Of a stretch of DNA of 64,000 nt, positions 40,751-50,980 are shown one piece after another. The DNA comes from Pontibacter chinhatensis (GTDB lineage: Bacteria > Bacteroidota > Bacteroidia > Cytophagales > Hymenobacteraceae): contig NZ_FOOT01000001.1 in assembly GCF_900113285.1 (NCBI RefSeq), forward strand, positions 1,216,064 through 1,280,063. The letters are read 5' to 3'. The translations under genes were made by a program, and so were the position numbers. The notes under the pieces were generated by a model. It worked only from the letters and a program-made list of their open reading frames with translations, was not told where the DNA came from and did not search any database. Within the stretch, counting starts at the first letter, position 1; each line of letters starts with the position of its first letter.

Positions 40751-42487
40751 TTACTCCCAGTTCGGGTTTTGCTCCAGGTTCTCATTTAACCGCAGGTCCT
40801 CGATCGGCAGCGGGTAATAATAGTCCCGGCTTTCGTCGAAGTAGCCACCCAACTGGAAAGGGTTCAAGTAGCCTGAGGTGCCGTTGGTTAAGGGCCGCTG
40901 CTGGATGTTGATGATAGTGGAAGCCTCTTTCGGCGCACCGGAGGCATTGCCATCGTGCAGGAACACATCGGCTTTGCCGTCGTTGTTGAAGTCGTGCGCG
41001 CCCAGGCGGGAGAAGTAGATGCCCACCATCGGCTGCTCTATTTTCTTGCCTTCTTTCCAGCGCATCAAATCATCCCAGCGGTGCCCCTCGTTGAAGAGCT
41101 CAATCCTGCGCTCCCGACGAAGTTCCAGGATCACCCCCTTGTTAGCTCCTGCGTCCACGTTCGGATACATGGCCGCTAAGTATGGGTCGGGGTTGGCATT
41201 GGCCTGTGCCAGGTTGAGGTGCGGCATGCCTACCCTGTCTCTGAGCTTGTTGATGCTGATATCCAGATCCTGCTGCGTAAGAGTGCCCAACTCGGCTTTG
41301 GCTTCCGCATAAACCAACAAGGCCTCAGCATAACGGAAAATGATGATGTCCATGTAAGAGGCTGTCCACTGATCACGGGAAGGAAGCGCTTTAATTACGC
41401 GGTAACCGGTGGTGGTGCCGTTCAGATTCACCGGCTCAGGCGTGCTCTCACCGTACACGGTAAAATTCGGTCCGGCGGTGGTCTGCGTCAGACGGGGATC
41501 GCGGTTCTGCATCTCCTCATAAAACTCCATGGTCTCATACCCTGCCTGGTCTGTGAACCGGCTACCGTCCTTCATCAGGTAGCTGTTGATCAGATCTTTG
41601 GTAATACCCCAGGCCCCTTGGGTAGGCGCCGTCATGAGGTAGCCCAGGTTGTGCTGGCCTAGATCACGCTCATAGTCCCTGGCCAGGATAGTCTCTGTAG
41701 GATCTTGTGCGTTACGGGAAAACAACTCGCGGTAAGCCACATTAGGCCCGCCTGCCGTAAACAACCTATAGGCTCCTGAATTAATCAGTTCCTCTGAGGC
41801 GGCAGCGGCTTGCTGCAGCAACCCCTCATAATCGCCCAGCCCATGATATTTTCTGTAGGTGCCTTCATGCAGCGCGATTCTCGCTTTCAGAAGCAGGGCA
41901 GTATACTTGGTGATGCGGTTTAGTTTTACCTCCGCCGGAATGTTGGCAATGGCATAGTCAATATCGGCCATCACCGAGTCCATCACCAGTTTGCGCGGGT
42001 CGCGGGCCTTGTACAGGTCAGGGTCTCCGGCATCCAGCACTTTGTTATACCAAGGCACATCCCCAAAGCGCTTTACCTTGTCGAAGTAGAAGTGGGCGCG
42101 GAAGAAGCGGGCGATGCCGCTATACTTGCGCTTGGCTGCCTCGTCGGGCACCCGGTGGTAGTTTTCCAGGAAGAAGTTTATGTCACGCAACCTGCCCCAG
42201 GACCAGCCGCCGCTGCCACGGGTGGTAGGCACAATGCGGTTACCACGTACCCTGTCGGCTGCAGTCAAAGGCACAATGTTGTCCGAAGAGGCGTCATCGC
42301 TGTACACCCCGGTGGTAGGCAACATGGTGTAAAAATCATTGGTGGCTACCTCCAGGTCCGTAGCGGTTTTGAAGAAGAATTCTGCGTCCACCACGTCTTT
42401 CGGGGGCTTGTCGAGAAAGTCTTTCTCACAACCGGTAAAAAGAAGGGCGATGGAAGCGAAAACGGAAGTTATGTATATTCTTTTCAT
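40751..42487 (-). CDS. SusD/RagB-family lipoprotein, glycan block 1
   Basis: The 578-residue surface lipoprotein (lipobox IALLFTGC, Cys20) is the SusC partner for capture of an oligosaccharide. The conserved GIARFFRAHFYFDKVKRFGDVPWYNKVL segment and the C-terminal HRWDDLMRWKEGKKIEQPMVGIYF...YPLPIEDLRLNENLEQNPNWE are characteristic. It follows the STN-type susC by 26 bp and precedes the TIM-barrel lipoprotein gene by 13 bp, so these three form one transcription unit with the beta-helix gene. Confidence 0.93.
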   Translation of the reverse strand: MKRIYITSVFASIALLFTGCEKDFLDKPPKDVVDAEFFFKTATDLEVATNDFYTMLPTTGVYSDDASSDNIVPLTAADRVRGNRIVPTTRGSGGWSWGRLRDINFFLENYHRVPDEAAKRKYSGIARFFRAHFYFDKVKRFGDVPWYNKVLDAGDPDLYKARDPRKLVMDSVMADIDYAIANIPAEVKLNRITKYTALLLKARIALHEGTYRKYHGLGDYEGLLQQAAAASEELINSGAYRLFTAGGPNVAYRELFSRNAQDPTETILARDYERDLGQHNLGYLMTAPTQGAWGITKDLINSYLMKDGSRFTDQAGYETMEFYEEMQNRDPRLTQTTAGPNFTVYGESTPEPVNLNGTTTGYRVIKALPSRDQWTASYMDIIIFRYAEALLVYAEAKAELGTLTQQDLDISINKLRDRVGMPHLNLAQANANPDPYLAAMYPNVDAGANKGVILELRRERRIELFNEGHRWDDLMRWKEGKKIEQPMVGIYFSRLGAHDFNNDGKADVFLHDGNASGAPKEASTIINIQQRPLTNGTSGYLNPFQLGGYFDESRDYYYPLPIEDLRLNENLEQNPNWE

Positions 42488-42513
42488 CTTTTAGTAGAAA
42501 TCATCAGGGTGAG

Positions 42514-45500
42514 TTATAGCGTCACGTTAATGCCCAGCGAATACGTTTTACCCATCGGATAGTCTCTTAAGTCGGCTCTACCCACGGCGCTGCTCGGGTT
42601 AGAATAGTTGATGGCAGAACCTGCCTGCTCCGGGTCGATGTACTTGCTCAGGCCGCCGAAGCGCACCGTGAACAGGTTTTCCCCGCTAAAGTATACCCGC
42701 AGCCTTTTCACGCTAACTTTGGAGGTCAGGGCCTCCGGCAAGGTATACCCAAAGGTCAGGTTCTTCACGCGCATGTAACCCACATTCTCCAGGTAATAGT
42801 CGTTCATCTCGTAGAGGGATCGGCCGCCGTTCAGCGAGGCGTAGCCACGCTCTATCTGCGGATACTTGCCAGGGTTTTCCGGTGTCCAGGCGTTGTCTAC
42901 CAGGTCTTTGCGCAGGAAGGACAAGTATGGCCGCTGGTAAGTGCCCCAGTAAATATCACCGGTTGGGTACCAGTTCTGCTTTGCCACGCCGGCACCGGCC
43001 ACGGATAGGTCGAAGCCTTTCCAGCTGGCGCTCACATTAAAACCAAATGGGAATTTCGGCATGGCGTTACCGATTGGCTGCAGGTCCCCGTGGTCTTCCA
43101 GTGTATAGTTACCACGGTCGATTCGGCCGTCACCGTCCACGTCCACATACTTGATGTCGCCGGCGCGCAGCCTGTTCCAATCGTTGTTCTGCACCACGTT
43201 CAGGATGTAGTTATACACGTTGCCTAGGCTGTTGCCAGGGTTCACGAAAGAGTTTTGGTAAGCTTGTGCTTCCTCGTCTGTCTGGAACTGACCGGCCACA
43301 TGGTAGCCCCAAATCTGGCCCAGTTCCTGCCCTTCCCAGTAAGTGCTCATCAGCCCGTTCGGGTTATCAAACTTGGTAATCACGCCCTTAAAGTTGGACA
43401 CGCTGGCCGTGGCGCGTACAGAAAGCGGCGATCCGCCCACGTCAAAGCTGTTGTTGTAGCTCAGGCTCAGGTCAAAGCCCCTGTTGCGCAGGGAGGCCAG
43501 GTTCTCTCTTGGCTCGGCTGCCCCGAACACTCCTGGCAGTGGCGTGCCCGGCAGGTACATATCCTCTGTCTCCTTCTGGAACACGTCGAGGGAGGCCATT
43601 AACTTGTTTTTGAAGAAGCCCAAGTCAGCCCCGAAGTTGATCGTGCTGGTGGTTTCCCAACTTACCACTTTTGGCAGTGGCCCGGGAGCACTGGCATAGA
43701 TGATTCTCTGCCCACCATCGAGCCACTCGGACCTGCCGACGCCCATGGTTTGCTGGAAGGTATTGGTGCTGATGTTCTGGTTACCCAGTGATCCGTAAGA
43801 GGCTCTCAGTTTGAAGAAGCTGATTGCGTTCTCCAGGGGTTGCCAGAAACTTTCCCGGTTCATCTGCCAGCCTGCCGACACAGAAGGGAACAACCCCCAT
43901 CTGCTCTCGCTTGGGAAGCGGGAGGAGCCATCGTAGCGGGCATTTACCTCCAGCAGGTACTTGCCGTCAAAATCGTAGTTAAAACGTCCGAAGTAACCCT
44001 GCACCGACCACAGCTCTGCCGACCCGTCGGCAGCCATCAATTCGGTGCCAAGTGCCAGGTTAGCCAGGTCCCGCATCAACAGTCCACCCTGCTGGGCAAA
44101 CACACGGTCACGCTCAAAATCCTCCTGGTTAAAGCCCGCCATCAATTTAAAGTGGTGGTTACGCCCTACCTCCCGCTCGTATGTACCGTAAGCATTCAGG
44201 GCATTGTAGTTATCTTTCCAGCGCCACTCATTCAGGCGGTTAAGGCCTACTGTCTGCCTATCCAGGCGTGCGCCGGTCAGGTACTCAAACGAGTTGAGGC
44301 GAGTAGAACTGGCTTCGTTGGTGAAGCGGTTGCTGTAATTGAAGTTGAACTCCAGGTCTTTCAGTGGCGTGAGTCTGGCCCTGAAGGTGTTCGTCAGCTC
44401 TTCGATATTGGTGCGTTCCCAGTTCTGTGCATACTCCATCGCAGCCGGACCGCCCTGGCCATACACGTCCACTGGCACGCCATCTACCATGTTGGGCTGG
44501 AAGGGATACAGGTAGTACCAGGTGGTGGTACTCCACATGCCGCCGTAGCCATTGCGGTAGCCGCCAAACTGCTCGTCCTTTTCCTGGTTGAAGAGGATGT
44601 TATTCGACACCTCCAGCCACTTGTTAGGCTTAAAGCTTACGTTGGCCTTCAGGTTGTAGCGGTCCATGCCCCCGTTAGCAATGTTGTTGATGTCTTCCCG
44701 CTCGAAAATCCTGCCCGACAGGTAGCCTTTTAGTTTCTCCGTACCACCTGATACAGAGATGTTGTGCATGTTTGAATACTGGTATTTCTTGAAGAGGTAA
44801 TCGTACCAGTTGGTGTTGTAGAATAACTTGTAGGTGCCGTTTGGCTGCAGCTCATGGAAAGGCGCAATCTCTCCCCTGGATACCATTCGGATTGTTTCCC
44901 AGTCGAGGTCGTTGTAGCCGGTGTAGGATGTTCCATTGTAGCCAAAAATAGCGGCATCCACCGTCTTGCCATACACATAGGGGTCTGAGATAAAATCGGT
45001 GCGGGTAGTAGGTGTGGTCCAGCCGAAGTTGTTGGAGTAGTTCACCACCATGTCGCCGGCCTTACCTGTTTTAGTCGTGATCAGGATAACCCCAAAAGCG
45101 CCCCTGGCACCATAAATGGCCGCAGAGGCAGCGTCCTTGAGCACCGTCACGTTCTCCACATCCTGCGGGTTCACGCGCGTGATGTCTCCCTCGATGCCGT
45201 CGATGAGCACCAGCGGCCCGCCGCCGTTAATGGAGTTAAAGCCCCTGATGTTGATGTCCGGCGTAGCAGTCGGGTCACCGGTATTCACCTGTATGTTCAG
45301 GCCGGGTAGCAGGCCCTGCAGGGAACTGGTGATGTCATTAGCCGGGCGAAGGGCGATGTCTTCGGCATTTATCTGGTCTACCGCGCCGGTCAGGTTAGCT
45401 TTTTTCTGGGTACCGTAGCCCACAATCACCACCTCTTCCAGCGCTTTGGTATCTTCTAACAGTGTGACGTTGATTGCAGCCCGGCTGCCGATCTCTACCT

Positions 45501-46062
45501 CCTGGGCTATAAAGCCGATGTAGGAGAAGATCAGGGTACCATTGCCGTCCGGGACAGCGATGGAGTAGTTCCCTTCCCCGTCCGTTGGCGCTCCTTTGTT
45601 TGTTCCTTTAAGCACCACCGTTACGCCGGGCAGGCCAACGCCGTTTTTGTCGGTAACCTTTCCTGTAACCGTAATGCCTGTTTGCCGCTTTATACTTTGC
45701 TCGGCAGGCTTCACCACAATGGTGTTTTCTACCAGGCTGTAGGCCAGCGGTTGGTTGCGGAAGATCTCCGCCAGGGCCTGCTCCAGGTCGGCGTCTTTTA
45801 AATCAAGCGAAACTGGTTTTGCCAGCTGCAAGAGCTCGTCGTTGTAGAGAAACAGGTAGCCGCTTTGCTTGCTGATGGTCTTAAACACCTGCTGCAGGGA
45901 AGCGTTCTTCTCTGTGATGGAGATCCCTTGCGAGAAGCCGTGGGCGTGCAGGTGCATACACGTCACCATCGAGGCCATAATCGTTATCCTCTTGGCAGGA
46001 ACCATCCTGGGCAGCCATTTACAGATGCCTCTGCCGCTCCTGTGTAGTAGATTTTGTTTCAT
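42514..46062 (-). CDS. SusC-family TonB-dependent transducer with STN domain, glycan block 1
   Basis: The 1182-residue outer-membrane importer has an atypically long, basic N-terminus (about 45 residues before cleavage near GFSQG). An STN signalling domain follows (ITEKNASLQQVFKTISKQSGYLFLYNDELL, about 48-115), then a carboxypeptidase-regulatory-like domain (about 130-215). TonB box LEEVVIVGYGTQ, plug (LQGLLPGLNIQV, LVLIDGIEGDITRVNPQDVENVTVLKDAASAAIYGARGAFGVILITT) and barrel ending in SLGINVTL complete it. The STN domain implies that substrate binding is passed to FecR (46176-47369) and the ECF sigma factor (47911-48468), giving substrate-induced expression. A 113-bp gap separates it from fecR. 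Confidence 0.95.
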   Translation of the reverse strand: MKQNLLHRSGRGICKWLPRMVPAKRITIMASMVTCMHLHAHGFSQGISITEKNASLQQVFKTISKQSGYLFLYNDELLQLAKPVSLDLKDADLEQALAEIFRNQPLAYSLVENTIVVKPAEQSIKRQTGITVTGKVTDKNGVGLPGVTVVLKGTNKGAPTDGEGNYSIAVPDGNGTLIFSYIGFIAQEVEIGSRAAINVTLLEDTKALEEVVIVGYGTQKKANLTGAVDQINAEDIALRPANDITSSLQGLLPGLNIQVNTGDPTATPDINIRGFNSINGGGPLVLIDGIEGDITRVNPQDVENVTVLKDAASAAIYGARGAFGVILITTKTGKAGDMVVNYSNNFGWTTPTTRTDFISDPYVYGKTVDAAIFGYNGTSYTGYNDLDWETIRMVSRGEIAPFHELQPNGTYKLFYNTNWYDYLFKKYQYSNMHNISVSGGTEKLKGYLSGRIFEREDINNIANGGMDRYNLKANVSFKPNKWLEVSNNILFNQEKDEQFGGYRNGYGGMWSTTTWYYLYPFQPNMVDGVPVDVYGQGGPAAMEYAQNWERTNIEELTNTFRARLTPLKDLEFNFNYSNRFTNEASSTRLNSFEYLTGARLDRQTVGLNRLNEWRWKDNYNALNAYGTYEREVGRNHHFKLMAGFNQEDFERDRVFAQQGGLLMRDLANLALGTELMAADGSAELWSVQGYFGRFNYDFDGKYLLEVNARYDGSSRFPSESRWGLFPSVSAGWQMNRESFWQPLENAISFFKLRASYGSLGNQNISTNTFQQTMGVGRSEWLDGGQRIIYASAPGPLPKVVSWETTSTINFGADLGFFKNKLMASLDVFQKETEDMYLPGTPLPGVFGAAEPRENLASLRNRGFDLSLSYNNSFDVGGSPLSVRATASVSNFKGVITKFDNPNGLMSTYWEGQELGQIWGYHVAGQFQTDEEAQAYQNSFVNPGNSLGNVYNYILNVVQNNDWNRLRAGDIKYVDVDGDGRIDRGNYTLEDHGDLQPIGNAMPKFPFGFNVSASWKGFDLSVAGAGVAKQNWYPTGDIYWGTYQRPYLSFLRKDLVDNAWTPENPGKYPQIERGYASLNGGRSLYEMNDYYLENVGYMRVKNLTFGYTLPEALTSKVSVKRLRVYFSGENLFTVRFGGLSKYIDPEQAGSAINYSNPSSAVGRADLRDYPMGKTYSLGINVTL

Positions 46063-46175
46063 AAAAGAAGGGTGTTTGGGTAATTGGTAAAGACAGTTAT
46101 TTAGTGATTGTACTTGCGCTTAATCCATACTTTCCGTCGGGGGCACTTTATACTTTCGGCACCCCGGCTCTTCCA

Positions 46176-47369
46176 TCAGATCGTTGAGACAACAATCCTT
46201 CTTCCCTCTCTCTTGAACTGGATTGACCCGGTCAGCTCCAGCATTTCCAACACTTTGCTGATTTCCGTATTCCGTGAGATGATTCCGGAGAAGTGCTTGG
46301 AAGACATTTTACCGGAATAAGCCGCCTCAATGCCGTACCACCTCTCCAACTGCCGCATCACCGTGGTAATGTCAGCACTGTTGAAGTAGAAAAGCCCGTT
46401 CTTCCAGGCTACCGCTTCATCCACATCCACCTTTCGCAGCTTGATATCCTCCCCGATGGTGGCTTGCTGGCCTGGCACTATTTCCTTGCTCACCGAGCCA
46501 TTTCCTACCCGCACAGAACCTTCTAGTAGCGTGGCTGTCGGTTGCCCCTCATTAGGGTAAGCCATCACGTTGAAATGCGTTCCCAATACTTCCACGGTGG
46601 CCTTGTCAGCCTTAACCCTGAAGGGTTTTTGCTGATTTTTGGCTATCTCGAAGTATGCCTCACCTGTCAGCTCCACGATCCGCTCGTTTCCTGCAAAGGC
46701 GGATGGAAAGTATAGGGAAGAAGCGGAGTTGAGCCATACTTTGCTGCCATCGGGCAACACGACCTGGTACTGCCCGCCCACTGGTGTAGAAATGGTGTTA
46801 TAGAACACCTGCTCGCTTTTGCTGTCGGCAATTTCGAAGGAGACAATACCATCCAGTTTGGCAACCTTTACACCTTGCTCCTCGCGCACCGTGCCGTTTT
46901 CCATGTCCTCCAGCAGGAAGACAGAGCCGTCACTGAACGTCAGCTTTGCCTTGTCGCCACCTGGGAGTATTTCCTCCGGTTGCTTGTTTGGTGTAACTTC
47001 CGCTATGGCAGCCGGAGCGGCATGTTTACTTCGCTGTGACTGGTAAATAAGAAAAGCAGTGGCAAGCAGCAGCGTGATGGCTGCGGCATACTTCCATACT
47101 GACCTGCTGCTCCACAGGCTTCTGGTTTTCTGCTGGTCTACTGTCTGTGCAGCGATCCGCTGCCAGGCTTTGTCAGTATCTATCCTCGAAAAGAACTCGA
47201 GTTCTTCCTCCAAGGCCTGCTCGTTCTGGATTCTGTCAAAAAAGTGCCGGTTCCTCTCGCTCTCCGCTATCCATGCCTCCATTTCTTGCTCTTCCTGCAG
47301 GGTGAGTTCGCCTCTAAGGTATTTAAGGATAAGGTCGGCTCTTTCGAATTGTTCTTGCTTGTTCTCCAT
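46176..47369 (-). CDS. FecR-family anti-sigma factor
   Basis: The 397-residue inner-membrane protein has a cytoplasmic N-terminal sigma-binding part (about 1-90, FERADLILKYLRGELTLQEEQEMEAWIAESERNRHFFDRI). A membrane helix follows at about 97-115 (KYAAAITLLLATAFLIYQ). The periplasmic FecR domain has STPVGGQYQVVLPDGSKVWLNSASSLYFP and LTGEAYFEIAKNQQKPFRV, and a C-terminal DUF4974/STN-binding region ends the chain. The ATG at 47369 is preferred to one 57 bp upstream. It should hold the divergently encoded sigma factor until the STN-SusC binds its ligand. Confidence 0.93.
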   Translation of the reverse strand: MENKQEQFERADLILKYLRGELTLQEEQEMEAWIAESERNRHFFDRIQNEQALEEELEFFSRIDTDKAWQRIAAQTVDQQKTRSLWSSRSVWKYAAAITLLLATAFLIYQSQRSKHAAPAAIAEVTPNKQPEEILPGGDKAKLTFSDGSVFLLEDMENGTVREEQGVKVAKLDGIVSFEIADSKSEQVFYNTISTPVGGQYQVVLPDGSKVWLNSASSLYFPSAFAGNERIVELTGEAYFEIAKNQQKPFRVKADKATVEVLGTHFNVMAYPNEGQPTATLLEGSVRVGNGSVSKEIVPGQQATIGEDIKLRKVDVDEAVAWKNGLFYFNSADITTVMRQLERWYGIEAAYSGKMSSKHFSGIISRNTEISKVLEMLELTGSIQFKREGRRIVVSTI

Positions 47370-47910
47370 AAGGGTTATGTTGCAGTAAAGACACCTATGG
47401 AAGCAAAAGGGGTGAAAGGAATACAAAAAATTTTATCCTGGTTTAGGTAGTGGGAGAAAAGTGCCTTCTCCTTCGCGGCAAGTATGGCAGGCTCATGCAA
47501 AGGGGCATCTCAGCGCCTTAACCTAAACATAACATTAACTTAACCAGCTAACTGGGCATGATAAATGATTTTAAGGATAGCTTTGGGGCATCGGAACAAG
47601 GGAATCGGGACGAGCAAGTGCCCATTGCTGCTACTTTAAAACGAGGTAATCAGCGGCGGTGCAAGCATAAATAAAGCTACTATAAATCAGTGGTTGAGTA
47701 GCAAAAAGGAGCAATGAAAAGGGTGTCAAAAGCGAGCGCTTACTTTCATTATAGACTTATATTTGATTTCGATTCCTTTCTTTGTAAGTTTAGCAAATGC
47801 TTGTTCGACAAAACAGCTTTTCAGCAGCAAGAATGACGCTGCTCCCATATCCATACTTAAACTCTAGTTATCCTACGAATACAAGTTGCATTAAATAAAA
47901 GTACTTCCAA
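47370..47910. other. Divergent intergenic region between fecR and the ECF sigma gene
   Basis: About 540 bp, AT-rich, with no gene. A TATATTTG (47758-47765) fits the -7 element on the plus strand but has no good -33 partner. Both the sigma gene and fecR must start from here. Confidence 0.45.
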
Positions 47911-48468
47911 ATGAGCGTGAACGAGGATCAGCCTGTACCCAGCGATAATTCAGACCTAAAGCAGCTTTTCGACAGGTATTATACCCGTCTGGTATATTTC
48001 TCCGCCCAGATAGTAGACTCCCAGGCCGCTGCCGAAGACATCGCCCAGGATGCCTTCATTAAATACTGGAACCAGCGATACGATATTCTTCCACACCCGT
48101 TGGCCATTAAGAACTACCTGTATAGTACGGTGAAAAATGCCAGCTTAAATGTAGCGCGGCATCAGAAGGTAAAAGCGGATTATGCCGCCAGCCTCAGCGA
48201 AATGGCGGCAGTTACAGAAAGCCTGGACAGTGCTATCATTCATGCCGAAGTATTAGCCCAGCTACACAGCGCCCTAAGTGAGCTTCCGGAAGGTTGTCAG
48301 CAGATTTCCAGGATGTGCTATCTGGATGGGAAGAAGAATCAGGAGGTAGCTGAAGAACTGGGAATCTCCATTAACACAGTAAAGACACAGAAAAAAAGGG
48401 CCCTGCAGCTGCTGCGCCTAAAGCTAAACCCTGAACTGTGTGCTATGCTGCTCTTCCTGGAGCTTTAG
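47911..48468 (+). CDS. ECF RNA polymerase sigma factor (Bacteroidetes SusC/FecR-linked type)
   Basis: The 185-residue sigma-70-family factor has region 2 at about 18-84 (LFDRYYTRLVYFSAQIVDSQAAAEDIAQDAFIKYW) and region 4 at about 115-165 (LSELPEGCQQISRMCYLDGKKNQEVAEELGISINTVKTQKKRAL). Region 4 contains the helix-turn-helix. It partners FecR and the STN-SusC to induce glycan block 1. Unusually it is transcribed away from fecR; in most such modules sigma, fecR, susC and susD run in one direction. Convergent with the GH3 gene (61 bp gap). Confidence 0.94.
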   Translation: MSVNEDQPVPSDNSDLKQLFDRYYTRLVYFSAQIVDSQAAAEDIAQDAFIKYWNQRYDILPHPLAIKNYLYSTVKNASLNVARHQKVKADYAASLSEMAAVTESLDSAIIHAEVLAQLHSALSELPEGCQQISRMCYLDGKKNQEVAEELGISINTVKTQKKRALQLLRLKLNPELCAMLLFLEL

Positions 48469-48528
48469 ATTTCTCAAATTTCATACTCAGGCTGCTGGCC
48501 ACTTATACTACTAAAACGAGCCATAGCG

Positions 48529-50925
48529 CTATTTCTCCAGCGAAAGCGGTTGAATAGCCTGCCTGATTTTAAAGGAGCTCTCCAACCTGATATCATCAGA
48601 CGAGGCGCCTACCATTACATCAAAATCACCGGGCTCCACGACCCACTGCACTTTTGTATTCAGCAGCATCAGGTCCTCTGCCTGCAGCACCAGCTCCACA
48701 GCTTTCTGCTCTCCTGCTTTCAGGTGTATTCGCTGGAACTGCTTTAGTTGCTTGTCCGGTGTAACCGTCGAGCTTACCCTGTCGCGCAAGTATAGCTGCA
48801 CCACTTCATCCCCGTCGCGTGAGCCGGTATTCTTCACCTGGAGACGCACCTTCACCTCTACATTGCCCTGGTTCTCTGCTGAATTAACCTCAAGACCGCT
48901 GTACTCAAACGTGGTATAACTCAGCCCATAACCGAAGCTATACAGTGGCTGCGCATCCATTTCCACGTAATCATGCTTGGCGGGTCGTTTGGCGTTGTAG
49001 TAAACAGGTAGCTGCCCTACATGCTTCGGCACGGAAATGGACAGGCGCCCAGCCGGGTTATAGTCTCCGAACAACACATCCGCGACCGCATGGCCTCCCT
49101 CCTGCCCTGGGTACCACGCATCCAGCATAGCGGGCACATGCGCGGCCATCCAGTTGAGGTTGAGCGGACGGCCTTTAATAAGCACCACCACTACGGGGGT
49201 GCCGGTTTTAACCACTTCCTGCAGCAATTCCAGTTGCTTGCCGAGCAGGTCGAGCGTAGCACGGTCGAAACCCTCACCGCTTTCCATATCGCTTAACCCC
49301 TGCACCTTTTCCGGAGTTGAAACCGTGGCCGCGCCTGTCGTTTGGTATTCGGTTTTGAAATCGCGTGCGCTGGAGCCACCCAATACCACCACGGCCACCT
49401 CGGCATTTTTTGCTGCCTCCACCGACTCGGCAATGTTGACAGCAGTCGTGTCGCGGATGGCGCTTCCTTTTACATGGGTAACTTTTGTCTGGCCGGATAC
49501 TTTGGCCTTGATGCCTTCCAGCACGGTGGTGATGTTGCTCTCTGGTTGGGGGGCGGTATAGTCGCCCAACTGGTTGTAGCTATTATCGGCATTGGGACCG
49601 ATGATGGCAATGCTTTTCAGGTTTTTGCTGAGCGGGAGCAGCTGCTTTTCATTCTTCAGCAACACGATTGATTCCTGCGCCACTTGGCGGGCCAGCTGCA
49701 CATGCGCCTCGTTCCGCACCACCCTGGCCGCTTTCTTAGGGTCGACATACGGGTTCTCGAACAGGCCCATCTCAAACTTTACCCGCAGCACCCGGCTCAC
49801 GGCCTGGTCAAGTATAGCCATCGATACTTGGCCGCTCCTGATGGCTTCGAGTAAATGTTTATCGTATCCGTATCCGCTCAAGTCGGCATCCAGGCCCGCG
49901 TTAATGGCCAGTGCTGCGGCCTCGGCGGGTGTGGCTGCCACCCGGTGGTTTCCCACCAGGCCGGAGATACTTCCCAAATCCGAAACGGTAAAGCCATCGA
50001 AACCCCATTCATCCCGCAACAAATCAGACAGCAGGTATTCGTTGGAGGAGCAAGGAACGCCATCAACGGAGTTATAAGCCGTCATCACAGACAAGGCACC
50101 GGCCTTTACGGCAGCACGGAACGGAGGCAGGTAGCTCTGGTGCAGCTCGCGATGACCAGTGCTGATGCTGCCACCGTTGTGCCCGCCTTCCGGCACACCA
50201 TAAGCCGCAAAATGCTTCAGCGTGGAGATCACATTGGCGCCGCTTTTCAGGTTATCCCCCTGAAACCCTTTGACCATGGCCATCCCCATCTGGCTGGTGA
50301 GCACCGGGTCCTCGCCATATGTCTCCTCTACCCTCGACCAGCGCGGCTCCCGCGCCAAATCCAGCACCGGCCCGTAGCCGATATGAGCGCCCTGGGCGCG
50401 CGCCTCTGCGGCAATGGCCGCCGCCATACGCTGAATCAGGGCCGGGTTCCAGGTGCTGCTTTGCCCGATGGAGCTAGGGAAAACGGTCGTACCGATGGCC
50501 ATGTGTCCGTGCGGGCACTCCTCAGCCAGTAACAACGGTATGCCTAACCGGGTCTGCTCTACGGCATACTTTTGCAGCGCGTTGGTAGCCTGGGCAGCTA
50601 AGGTAGGGTTCAGGCCGGTGATCAGGGTTTTCTGTGTCCAGGGGTCGGCCCGCAAAGTGGCCCACAGCATGCCGATATGCCGCTCATCCACCGCTTTCTT
50701 ATACTCCGGGCTGAACGTCACTTTTTTGCCCTGCTTTTGGTACATCTCCCAGCCAAGCAAGGTGGACAGCTGCCCCACTTTCTCTTCCACCGTCATACGC
50801 CCGAGCAAATCCTTCACCCTATCTTCGATAGGGGCTTTGCTGTTTTTGTAAAGCGGCTTTGCCTGTTGCGCCACCGCTGTTGTCGCGCAAAACAGGCACA
50901 GGCCAAGTATAAGCTTTCTGATCAT
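48529..50925 (-). CDS. bglX: Glycoside hydrolase family 3 beta-glucosidase
   Basis: The 798-residue exported enzyme (signal peptide MIRKLILGLCLFCATTAVAQ; ATG at 50925 preferred to 50940) removes terminal beta-linked glucose or xylose from oligosaccharides. The N-terminal (alpha/beta)8 domain has KHFAAYG (237-243) and the nucleophile Asp316 in GFTVSDLGSI. The second alpha/beta domain (about 400-650) and a C-terminal fibronectin-III-like domain (about 670-790) complete the BglX architecture. A DGVPCSSNEYLL segment is conserved in family 3. It is the last gene of the leftward block 2 and follows the GH29 gene by 55 bp. Confidence 0.94.
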   Translation of the reverse strand: MIRKLILGLCLFCATTAVAQQAKPLYKNSKAPIEDRVKDLLGRMTVEEKVGQLSTLLGWEMYQKQGKKVTFSPEYKKAVDERHIGMLWATLRADPWTQKTLITGLNPTLAAQATNALQKYAVEQTRLGIPLLLAEECPHGHMAIGTTVFPSSIGQSSTWNPALIQRMAAAIAAEARAQGAHIGYGPVLDLAREPRWSRVEETYGEDPVLTSQMGMAMVKGFQGDNLKSGANVISTLKHFAAYGVPEGGHNGGSISTGHRELHQSYLPPFRAAVKAGALSVMTAYNSVDGVPCSSNEYLLSDLLRDEWGFDGFTVSDLGSISGLVGNHRVAATPAEAAALAINAGLDADLSGYGYDKHLLEAIRSGQVSMAILDQAVSRVLRVKFEMGLFENPYVDPKKAARVVRNEAHVQLARQVAQESIVLLKNEKQLLPLSKNLKSIAIIGPNADNSYNQLGDYTAPQPESNITTVLEGIKAKVSGQTKVTHVKGSAIRDTTAVNIAESVEAAKNAEVAVVVLGGSSARDFKTEYQTTGAATVSTPEKVQGLSDMESGEGFDRATLDLLGKQLELLQEVVKTGTPVVVVLIKGRPLNLNWMAAHVPAMLDAWYPGQEGGHAVADVLFGDYNPAGRLSISVPKHVGQLPVYYNAKRPAKHDYVEMDAQPLYSFGYGLSYTTFEYSGLEVNSAENQGNVEVKVRLQVKNTGSRDGDEVVQLYLRDRVSSTVTPDKQLKQFQRIHLKAGEQKAVELVLQAEDLMLLNTKVQWVVEPGDFDVMVGASSDDIRLESSFKIRQAIQPLSLEK

Positions 50926-50980
50926 GCCGAGATGGATCAAGTATAGGTGCTTGAGATTTTATACTTTGCTGATGGGCACT

